Source: Domibacillus sp. | GTDB lineage: Bacteria > Bacillota > Bacilli > Bacillales > Domibacillaceae | DNA length: 9,750 nucleotides | Assembly (NCBI GenBank): GCA_031177795.1 | Contig: JAPSKG010000071.1 | Span: 1-9,750 of the forward strand | Direction of reading: 5' to 3' | Shown: piece by piece, positions 1 to 4,912 of the stretch | Layout: the number at the start of each line of letters is the position of its first letter | Position numbering within the stretch: the first letter of the stretch is position 1 | The notes under the pieces: model-generated | The model's database searches: none | What the model was told of the DNA's origin: nothing | Seen by the model: the letters and a program-made list of their open reading frames with translations, nothing else | Made by a program: the position numbers and the translations under genes

Positions 1-488
1 CTCATTTATCGGGAGCTATTATCGGATTAAACCTGGCAACCAGGCCGGAGGAAATTTACCGGGCCCTTCTTGAATCTACCGCTTTTGGGACAAGAAAAAT
101 CCTTGATTCATTCGAACAGCAGGGAGTGGAAATTAACGAGGTGTTTGCTTGTGGAGGGCTGCCAAAGAAAAACAAGCTGCTTATGCAAATTTACGCAGAC
201 GTGTTAAAGCGGGAAATAAAAGTGGCAGATGCAGAACAAATTGTTGCTCTTGGTGCGGCTATTTACGCAGCGGCAGCGGCAGGAAAAAACCAAGGAGGAT
301 ACGATTCTTTGGAGGAAGCTGCAGCCCACATGGCGAAAACCGCCGGAACGATCATCAGCCCTTCAAAAGAAAACAGTGACGTTTACGAACAGCTTTACCA
401 ATATTACCTGCAGATTCACGACTTTTTCGGGCGCAGCCAGCTAACCATTATGCACGGGCTAAAAGCATTAAGGGGAAAAAGCGGCTGA
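1..488 (+). CDS. araB: Ribulokinase, C-terminal part (5' end outside window)
   Basis: FGGY-family carbohydrate kinase that phosphorylates L-ribulose with ATP to L-ribulose 5-phosphate in arabinose catabolism; cytoplasmic. The open frame starts at base 3 and runs 161 codons to a TGA at 486-488, so roughly the last 30% of a ~560-residue protein is present. Recognisable ribulokinase stretches are PEEIYRALLESTAFGTR, then VFACGGLPKKNKLLMQIYADV (C-terminal nucleotide-binding lobe), REIKVADAEQIVALGAAIYAA, GGYDSLEEAA, and the family-typical end containing HDFFGR and LKALR. These match my memory of Bacillus AraB closely. It lies 67 bp upstream of a class II aldolase gene on the same strand, where an araD-type epimerase gene would often be. 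A GC-rich hairpin separates the two. The family call is firm; substrate specificity is inferred from similarity. Confidence 0.9.
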   Translation, partial: HLSGAIIGLNLATRPEEIYRALLESTAFGTRKILDSFEQQGVEINEVFACGGLPKKNKLLMQIYADVLKREIKVADAEQIVALGAAIYAAAAAGKNQGGYDSLEEAAAHMAKTAGTIISPSKENSDVYEQLYQYYLQIHDFFGRSQLTIMHGLKALRGKSG

Positions 489-496
489 CCCATATG

Positions 497-527
497 GCTG
501 CTGATGCTGCGGCATCAGCGGCGTTTT
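497..527 (+). terminator. Hairpin with short T run between araB and aldolase gene
   Basis: An 11-bp stem (497-507 with 512-522, one T-G wobble) closes a TGCG loop and is followed by GTTTT. The core GCTGATGC/GCATCAGC is perfect. The T run is short and the next gene starts 30 bp later with its own ribosome binding site. It may act as a partial terminator or as an mRNA stabiliser/processing hairpin that lowers downstream expression. Confidence 0.5.
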
Positions 528-555
528 GCCATCAGGAAATGAAAGGGATGAGCCA

Positions 556-732
556 ATGAAAAAAAATATGCACCCGGCTGCACAAATTGTGAGCATTATG
601 GAGCGGATTTACAAATTTGAGATGACCACGATATCTGGAGGCAATCTTTCTTTAATTGATGAAAAAGGGGATATGTGGATTACCCCGTCAGGCGTAGACA
701 AAGGCAATTTAACCGTGCAAGACATTATGTGC
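556..732 (+). pseudogene. Class II aldolase/adducin protein, 5' fragment (split by IS)
   Basis: First 59 codons of a class II aldolase/adducin family protein. The ATG at 556 follows an AAAGGGATGAG ribosome binding site. Family features are the start MHPAAQIVSIMERIYK, the SGGNLS motif (residues 27-32) that binds substrate phosphate in this superfamily, and ITPSGVDKGNLTVQDIM. The family similarity stops after Cys59 (base 732), where the mobile element begins. The frame reads on through element DNA for 30 more codons to a TAG at 823-825, so a transcript would yield an 89-residue product lacking the metal site. The rest of the gene resumes at 2296 in the same frame. The enzyme would cleave or epimerise a sugar phosphate. 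Placement after araB suggests L-ribulose 5-phosphate or a related pentose, which is inference only. Confidence 0.85.
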
Positions 733-840
733 TTGAATTACCCTCCACTTAGCCCTCTTTCGAGGTGCTTGAAGTGGGGGATTCCTACGATCACCAGTGT
801 AACCACCAGTTATTTAGTAGGCTAGCCCCGAATTTCCTTC
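733..840 (-). ncRNA. Predicted omega-RNA (reRNA) of TnpB at element right end
   Basis: In characterised TnpB elements the guide RNA is processed from the 3' end of the tnpB transcript and runs through the right end, with the guide taken from flanking DNA. Here the minus-strand right end holds a hairpin (stem 772-780 with 742-750, inner stem 754-757/762-765) and a direct repeat ACTGGTG (810-804 and 798-792) just after the tnpB stop. The guide would be the flank beginning at 732 and reading down to about 713, starting GCACATAATGTC. The 5' end given here is approximate, because the scaffold normally overlaps the tnpB 3' coding region. No transcription data are available. Confidence 0.6.
742..780. 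repeat. Right-end subterminal hairpin of the IS element
   Basis: CCTCCACTT (742-750 region) pairs with AAGTGGGGG (772-780), with an inner CCTC-TTTC-GAGG hairpin (754-765). On the minus strand GAAT stands immediately 5' of the hairpin and TTCAA ends the element on its 3' side. That is the GR/CR arrangement known for IS608 (guide GAAT, cleavage site TCAA). A TnpA acting in trans would be expected to recognise this structure on single-stranded DNA. Confidence 0.7.
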
Positions 841-1971
841 GGTTAGAAGCCTTATCGCTTCCTTTTTAAGATTTTGTCCTGCGTTAATATCTCGATCATG
901 ATGTGTTCTACAAGAAGGGCAATCCCACTCACGAAGGTTGAGATTCTTAACGTCTTTATTTTTGTAGCCACAGCACGAACATAGCTGAGAAGAAGCAAAT
1001 GTTTTGGAGACAACAAATACTTGTTTTCCATACCATTCTGCTTTATATTCCAACATTGTTCTGAATTGGCTCCAAGACACCTCACTGATGGCTTTCGCTA
1101 AGTTTTTATTCTTCAACATGTTCGATACTTGCAAATCCTCAATACCAATGATGTCGTGGTTTTTGACAATATCAGTAGAGATTTTATGCAAGTAATCGGT
1201 TCGGGCATTCGTGATTCGTTCGTGAATACGAGCCACTTTCAGCTTTTGTTTTTGATAGTTCTTGGCTTCCGCAAGCGGCTGTTTTCGTTTGATTGCCCGC
1301 TCTTTTCTTCTTGAGAGAATGCGCTGTTCTTTCGCTAATTTCTTTTCAAGTGAACGGAAAAACTTCGGGTTTTTATACGTGGTTCCATTTGAAAGAATGG
1401 CAAAGTCTTTGAGTCCCACATCAACACCCACGGAAGAACCTGTTTTTGGGAGCGGCTGCACGTCAGCTTCAGCAAGAATGGATACAAAATATTTTCCGCT
1501 TGGGTTTCGTCTGATAGTAGCGCTTAAAATACGCCCTTCGACTTCTCTGCTTTTCGCAAAGCGAACAAGTCCCAGTTTAGGCAATTGAATATGTTTATCC
1601 AAAACAGCAATATTATCATTTGTATGTTTTGTGGTGTAAGACTGGACTTTATTCTTTTTAGACTTGAATTTAGGCATATTATTTTGCTTTTTAAAGAAAC
1701 GGGTATAAGCGTCCGCAAGATTCTTTAAAGACGATTGGAGCGAAATACTGTCCACTTCTTTTAGCCATAAGAATTCTTTTTTTAGTTGCGGCAATTGAGC
1801 GGAGCAAGAATGATAAGTCAATCCTTTCCCTGTTTCTTTGTACGCTTCATTCCATTTAGCAAGAAAGTGATTGAATACAAAGCGGCTGCATCCAATATTC
1901 TTATTGATTAATGTGGCTTGTGCTAGGTTTGGATAGAGCCGGAATTTATACGCTTTGTGTTTTTTAGACAA
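814..1971 (-). CDS. tnpB: TnpB, RNA-guided DNA endonuclease of IS605 family
   Basis: TnpB uses an omega-RNA to cut DNA next to a TAM and helps IS605-type elements persist after excision. With residues numbered from an upstream GTG at 1980, the protein has an N-terminal KAYKFRLYPN start and a helical REC region, then a C-terminal RuvC nuclease. RuvC-I has D187 in VGVDVGLKDFA, RuvC-II has E281 in GIEDLQVSNM, and RuvC-III has D364 in HHDRDINAGQN. A zinc ribbon uses C334, C337, C354 and C357. All catalytic and zinc residues are present, so this is not a nuclease-dead TldR-like derivative. A perfect AAGGAGGTGA ribosome binding site sits about 7 bases before a TTG at 1971, whereas the GTG at 1980 overlaps it. 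TTG (385 residues) is therefore the better start. The gene opposes the araB-aldolase transcripts and diverges from the RHH gene. Confidence 0.93.
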   Translation of the reverse strand: MSKKHKAYKFRLYPNLAQATLINKNIGCSRFVFNHFLAKWNEAYKETGKGLTYHSCSAQLPQLKKEFLWLKEVDSISLQSSLKNLADAYTRFFKKQNNMPKFKSKKNKVQSYTTKHTNDNIAVLDKHIQLPKLGLVRFAKSREVEGRILSATIRRNPSGKYFVSILAEADVQPLPKTGSSVGVDVGLKDFAILSNGTTYKNPKFFRSLEKKLAKEQRILSRRKERAIKRKQPLAEAKNYQKQKLKVARIHERITNARTDYLHKISTDIVKNHDIIGIEDLQVSNMLKNKNLAKAISEVSWSQFRTMLEYKAEWYGKQVFVVSKTFASSQLCSCCGYKNKDVKNLNLREWDCPSCRTHHDRDINAGQNLKKEAIRLLTEGNSGLAY

Positions 1972-1998
1972 GACAGTCACCTCCTTATTGTGTATTAT

Positions 1999-2023
1999 TA
2001 TGATATACTGATACTATATCGTA
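1999..2023. promoter_or_regulatory. Palindromic candidate operator between tnpB and RHH gene
   Basis: The 71-80 bp between the divergent starts is very AT rich. It holds an inverted repeat TATGATATA (1999-2007) - CTGATAC - TATATCGTA (2015-2023), with arms matching at 8 of 9 positions. Short ATAC/GTAT boxes recur at 1992, 2005, 2011 and 2021. RHH proteins typically bind short repeated boxes as dimers or tetramers, so this could be the operator of the adjacent RHH protein controlling both genes. Both promoters must lie here, but I cannot place convincing -35/-10 pairs. Confidence 0.45.
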
Positions 2024-2051
2024 TATTACTTTCATTCACAAGGAGGCTGTT

Positions 2052-2201
2052 ATGTCACAAGTAATAAACATGCGTTATCCAAAAGAACTTTTAAAGCGAA
2101 TTGATGATTTTAAAGAGAAAAAGGGTTTTACAACTCGTACTCAAGCGATCATCTACCTTATTCAATATGCACTCGAACAGTCGGACAACCGAGACCGCTA
2201 A
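2052..2201 (+). CDS. Small ribbon-helix-helix (CopG/Arc-type) DNA-binding protein in IS
   Basis: A 49-residue protein starting at an ATG preceded by AAGGAGG (2040-2046) at good spacing. The sequence starts MSQVINMRYPKELLKRIDDF and continues KEKKGFTTRTQAIIYLIQYALEQ. This is the RHH_1 pattern: a short N-terminal strand (VINMRYP) that would insert into the DNA major groove, helix A (KELLKRIDDFKEKKG), then helix B beginning at the TRTQAI turn. Its full length is about one RHH domain, so it would act as a dimer. It lies inside the mobile element, divergent from tnpB, with a palindrome in between. The likely role is a repressor of tnpB and of itself (inference). It is not obviously an antitoxin, as no toxin-like partner is present. 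Confidence 0.8.
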   Translation: MSQVINMRYPKELLKRIDDFKEKKGFTTRTQAIIYLIQYALEQSDNRDR

Positions 2202-2228
2202 AGCGATCCCTAGTGCGAAGGCGATTCA

Positions 2229-2276
2229 TCCCCACTTCATACTGGGCCTTGCCCTTCACGTATTTGAAGATGGGGG
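2229..2276. repeat. Left-end subterminal hairpin of the IS element
   Basis: CCCCACTTCATAC pairs imperfectly with GTATTTGAAGATGGGG around an inner GGGC-CTT-GCCC hairpin (2244-2254). On the minus strand AATA stands directly 5' of the hairpin and the flank before the element ends in TTTAT. In IS608 the left guide AAAG recognises TTAC through its first two and last bases. AATA with TTAT fits the same rule. This supports placing the left end at 2295. Confidence 0.65.
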
Positions 2277-2295
2277 TATTCTCGCCTAAATCCTG

Positions 2296-3417
2296 ATAAA
2301 AAAAGACGGAACGGTTGAAGGGATTCATGCTCCTTCCGTCGAGCTCCCTTTTCATCAAGGGATTTACGAAGCCCGCCCGGATATTAAAGCAATTGTTCAC
2401 GCCCATCCGCCTGCCCTGGTTTCATTTAGCATGGCGCGAAAAAAACCAAATCCAAAGCTGTTTTTTAACACATACAAGCACATGGCCGAATCAATTGATA
2501 TTGCGGCTTACGCCATTCCGGGAAGCGAAGCGCTAAAAGCAAACATTGCTTCCCGGTTTGCAAAAGGCGGAAACGCTGTGATTATGGAAAACCACGGGCT
2601 GGTGGTTGGGGCAGAAAACCTCAATGAAGCATTTCAGCTGTTTGAAATGCTTGAACATTTGGCTTGTATTGAAATACAAGCCAATACCCTTGGCACAACT
2701 TTTGAACTAACAAAGGAACAACTTGAAAAAGCAGCAAAAAACGAACTAAAAAAAGTAGCCGCAAAAGAATCTCACCGCCAAACCGAAGAAGAAGCGCAAG
2801 TCCGTGATGAAATGGTTCGGTTTTTACAGCGCTTGTATGACCGGAAGTTAATTACCGGCAAAATGGGGAGCCTGTCATGTAAGTTGTCAGACGGCTCTAT
2901 GTTAATCACCCCGGCTTTGGCAGACCGAAAGCTTGTTTCAGCCAGTGACATTGTTTATATGAAAAGCGGAAAACACGAAGCATTAAAAGAGCCGTGCGAA
3001 TTTTTTGAACTTCATGAAAAAATTTATGAGCAGCACCCGGAAGTTTCATGTGCGGCGATTGTGATGCCTCCTTATTTAATGGCTTACGCTATTACAAAAG
3101 CAAGCTATAACACTCATATCATTCCAGAAGCTTACGTGGTGCTGAGAGACATTGGGAAAATGCCTTTTGATACAGGAAGCAGGCATTATGAAGCTGTAGC
3201 GGAAAAAGTGGCAGAAAACAACCCTGTCCTCCTGGTGGAAAACGGTTATGCGGTAGTAACCGGGGAACATTTATTAAAAGTTTTTGACCGGATTGAAGTA
3301 GCCGAGTACAGCGCCAAAGCGCTTGTTCAAGTAAAGAATGTAGGAGAAGTTATCAGCATTCGGGATGAAGATATTGACGCCATTATTCATGGATTCAAGT
3401 TATCAGCCAAAACGTAA
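2296..3417 (+). pseudogene. Class II aldolase/adducin protein, 3' fragment (tandem aldolase domains)
   Basis: Remaining 373 codons of the interrupted gene; the restored protein would be 432 residues. Domain 1 (about residues 1-205 of the restored protein) carries the metal ligands expected of the family: H94 and H96 in IVHAHPP and H159 in MENHGLVVG, with E75 in SVELPFH. Domain 2 (about 245-415, from DEMVRFLQRLYDRK) repeats the fold, but its equivalents are IVMPPYLMAYA and VENGYAVV, so the histidines are absent and it is probably non-catalytic. As it stands, the fragment could only start at an internal codon such as the ATG at 2431, which lacks H94 and H96, so no active enzyme is expected. A terminator follows. 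Function could be pentulose-phosphate epimerase or aldolase; the substrate is unknown. Confidence 0.85.
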
Positions 3418-3428
3418 CTGCGCAGTTC

Positions 3429-3462
3429 AACACCTTTCCATTAAAATGAAAGGTGTTTTTTT
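3429..3462 (+). terminator. Intrinsic terminator after aldolase gene
   Basis: A 10-bp stem AACACCTTTC (3429-3438) / GAAAGGTGTT (3448-3457) with a 9-base loop runs into seven Ts. It starts 12 bp after the aldolase stop and ends the araB-aldolase transcript before the DeoR gene. Confidence 0.9.
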
Positions 3463-3491
3463 ATGAATAAAAAGAAATAGTAAAAACAATA

Positions 3492-3520
3492 TTCAAAAAC
3501 AAACAAAAATAAGTTATGAT
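3492..3520 (+). promoter_or_regulatory. Candidate sigma-A promoter of deoR-type gene
   Basis: TTCAAA (3492-3497), a 17-base spacer, then TATGAT (3515-3520). The spacer and flanks contain repeated A-rich AAACAA words (AAAAACAAT, AAAAACAAACAAAA, AAAACAAAGG) that resemble the repeated boxes bound by some DeoR-family regulators, so autoregulation is possible. The promoter is reasonable by sequence; the operator idea is speculative. Confidence 0.5.
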
Positions 3521-3656
3521 AAAACAAAGGTAAACGGGATTAATAGTGAACAAAAATGGGAAAAAACGGACAGTGGAGAAAGCTGACCGTGCCAGGAAAA
3601 GAAAAAAGCAAAAGATAACGTGCGTTTACTTAAAAACAAAAATGGGAGAGGAAGCT

Positions 3657-4418
3657 ATGTTAGTAGCAGAAAGGCATCAGAAAATTGTGGATCTTGTTAA
3701 CGAGCGGTCCAGCATACGCGTGACGGAATTAAGTGAGATCTTTTCTGTGACAGAAGAAACTATTCGGCGTGATTTAGAAAAGCTGGAGAAAGAAAGCAAA
3801 CTGCTGCGCAGCCACGGCGGCGCTATTAGCGTACAGGAAGACGAAGCGGAAATTCATTTTTCTGAAAGGGTCATCACAAATGTATCAGAGAAAAAAGCAA
3901 TTGCGCATGAAGCGGCAAAGCGGGTAAAAGAAGGCGACAGAATTATCCTCGATGCAAGCACAACAGCGTGGTATATGGCAAAGTCATTGCCCAATATGCC
4001 GCTCACCGTCATTACCAATTCAATGAAAGTTATCATGGAATTAAGCAAAAAAGAAAAGATCGATATTATTTCCATTGGCGGAAAGGTGTTATCGCAATCT
4101 TTGTCGTACGTTGGCCCGCTGGCGGAAAGATCGTTAAACATGTACCATGTGAATAAAACGTTCCTATCCTGCAAAGGAATTCATTTAGAAGAAGGGCTCA
4201 GCGATTCAAACGAAGAACAGGCGCTGTTAAAAAAGAAAATGATTGAACGCTCCGACGAAGTTATTTTGATGGCGGATTCTTCAAAGTTTGGGCAGCGGGC
4301 ATTTTCATTAATTGTGCAGCCAGGCGAAGTAAATGAAGTTATTACGGATAAACATATAAACCAGGTATCCCGCCAGGCACTTGAAGAAAAAAACATAAAA
4401 GTTACGGTCGTTCAATAA
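3657..4418 (+). CDS. DeoR/GlpR-family sugar-phosphate-responsive transcription regulator
   Basis: A 253-residue regulator, the usual DeoR-family length. Residues 4-58 form the winged helix-turn-helix: ERHQKIVDLV, then VTELSEIFSVTEETIRRDLEKLE with recognition helix EETIRRDLEKL, then the SHGGAI wing. Residues about 77-235 form the DeoRC sensor: LDASTTAWYMA (99-109), VITNSM (118-123), SIGGKVL (139-145), FLSCKGIH (169-176), and MADSSKFGQRAF (205-216). Such domains bind a phosphorylated sugar, which releases DNA. The ATG at 3657 is chosen because GGGAGAGGAAGCT precedes it. The frame is open further upstream, but that extension is lysine-rich and not family-like. It lies just after the araB-aldolase genes and may control them, although Bacillus arabinose genes are usually controlled by GntR-type AraR. 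The effector is unknown. Confidence 0.88.
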   Translation: MLVAERHQKIVDLVNERSSIRVTELSEIFSVTEETIRRDLEKLEKESKLLRSHGGAISVQEDEAEIHFSERVITNVSEKKAIAHEAAKRVKEGDRIILDASTTAWYMAKSLPNMPLTVITNSMKVIMELSKKEKIDIISIGGKVLSQSLSYVGPLAERSLNMYHVNKTFLSCKGIHLEEGLSDSNEEQALLKKKMIERSDEVILMADSSKFGQRAFSLIVQPGEVNEVITDKHINQVSRQALEEKNIKVTVVQ

Positions 4419-4594
4419 AACGGCATCAGCCTATAGCGAAAAGCGATTGAACAAAGGAAAGCATACTGGGGGCCTGTTCCAAGACGGGACAAATACATTT
4501 TGAGAATTGTATGACCGGAAAACCAAAACTTTTCCCTTTGCGGCAGCCATTTGATAAACAGCTGCTGCCACGCCTGAAGCTGTACACTACAGTG
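4419..4594. other. Intergenic stretch without recognised gene
   Basis: About 175 bp between the DeoR-type gene and the terminator. It contains a loose inverted repeat (GGCAGC near 4544-4549 with GCTGCC near 4563-4568, loop about 13 bases). On the minus strand there are short uninterrupted frames, one including SGVAAAVYQMAAAKGK, which looks protein-like but has no start signal or recognised family. It could be a gene remnant. No RNA gene or riboswitch is recognised here. Confidence 0.4.
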
Positions 4595-4636
4595 AAAACC
4601 GCTTTAAATCCTTGATTTAAAGCGGTTTTGTTTTTT
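4595..4636 (+). terminator. Strong terminator, possibly bidirectional
   Basis: A perfect 15-bp stem AAAACCGCTTTAAAT (4595-4609) / ATTTAAAGCGGTTTT (4615-4629) with a CCTTG loop is followed by GTTTTTT. It ends plus-strand transcription about 180 bp after the DeoR gene. The minus-strand small gene ends 17 bp beyond it, so the same stem, with four Ts from its base, may also stop that transcript. Confidence 0.9.
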
Positions 4637-4652
4637 AGATAAAAAACGAAGC

Positions 4653-4835
4653 CTAGTAACTGTATAATGTTTCTTTTTGATCGTTTTGCGCGTTTTGCTT
4701 CTCTTGATTAAAATAAATGATTTCAGAAAGAATTTTGTTTTCTTGAATGCTTTTGCATTTGTTTTTCGCTTCTTCTATGTGATCAAATTCAAACATCTTA
4801 ATCGTATCTTTTGAATACACAGTTAAAATCCACAC
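4653..4835 (-). CDS. Small hypothetical protein, 60 residues
   Basis: Start GTG at 4835 is chosen because GGAGGAG lies 6 bases upstream. A longer reading from a TTG at 4850 would place the ribosome binding site inside the gene. The product starts MWILTVYSKDTIKMFEF and continues HIEEAKNKCKSIQENKILSEIIYFNQE, with a polar tail ending QKETLYSY. Alternating strand and helix patterns suggest a small alpha/beta fold. There is no signal peptide, membrane segment or cysteine cluster. I have a faint memory of similar short Bacillus proteins beginning MWILTVY, all of unknown function. It sits alone between two terminator-bounded units, downstream of the glutamate dehydrogenase gene on the same strand (78-bp gap). 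Confidence 0.65.
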   Translation of the reverse strand: MWILTVYSKDTIKMFEFDHIEEAKNKCKSIQENKILSEIIYFNQEKQNAQNDQKETLYSY

Positions 4836-4912
4836 AATAATCTCCTCCAAAAATTTCAGTCTGGAAATCGTTTTTTTACGGGCTGTAAACTAAATGCTGC
4901 AAGCGCCTGCTT

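Larger units (their letters stand above)
733..2295 (-). mobile_element. IS200/IS605-group element, IS1341 type (TnpB + RHH, no TnpA)
   Basis: A 1563-bp insertion within the aldolase gene, read on the minus strand (left end at 2295, right end at 733). Boundaries come from the host protein: joining 732 to 2296 gives DIMC-IKKDGT in frame, matching the usual DIVC-VKPDGT of this aldolase family. There is no target duplication, as expected for single-strand HUH transposition. On the minus strand the left flank ends in TTTAT and the element ends in TTCAA. Each end has a subterminal hairpin, and the two ends share a TTGAAG...GGGGG...ATTC core. Contents are a TnpB gene, a predicted omega-RNA and a divergent RHH gene. 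No Y1 TnpA is encoded, so movement would need a TnpA supplied in trans. The exact boundary is inferred, with at most a few bases of error. Confidence 0.88.

Noticed and set aside
792..810. Tandem CACCAGT repeat as the start of a CRISPR or other repeat array.
   Set aside because: Only two 7-base copies, located inside the predicted omega-RNA; no further copies or spacers.
814..1971. TnpB could be a nuclease-dead regulator (TldR-like), given the neighbouring transcription genes.
   Set aside because: All three RuvC acidic residues and the four zinc-ribbon cysteines are present.
2052..2201. RHH protein as the antitoxin of a toxin-antitoxin pair.
   Set aside because: No toxin-like reading frame adjoins it on the same strand; the only partner is the divergent tnpB. 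It also lacks the C-terminal toxin-binding tail seen in longer RHH antitoxins.
2101..2289. Frame overlapping the RHH gene and element left end on the plus strand.
   Set aside because: It is an out-of-frame shadow of the RHH gene extended through the left-end hairpin, with no ribosome binding site or family similarity.
3546..3656. N-terminal extension of the DeoR-type protein from an upstream GTG.
   Set aside because: The extension is lysine/arginine-rich, covers the promoter-leader region and lacks a ribosome binding site; the ATG at 3657 has one and gives the family length.
4856..4912. Terminator for rocG in the gap before the small gene (TTTAC/GTAAA and GCAAGCGCCTGC repeats).
   Set aside because: The stems are short, and on the transcribed minus strand the run that follows is A-rich rather than T-rich.
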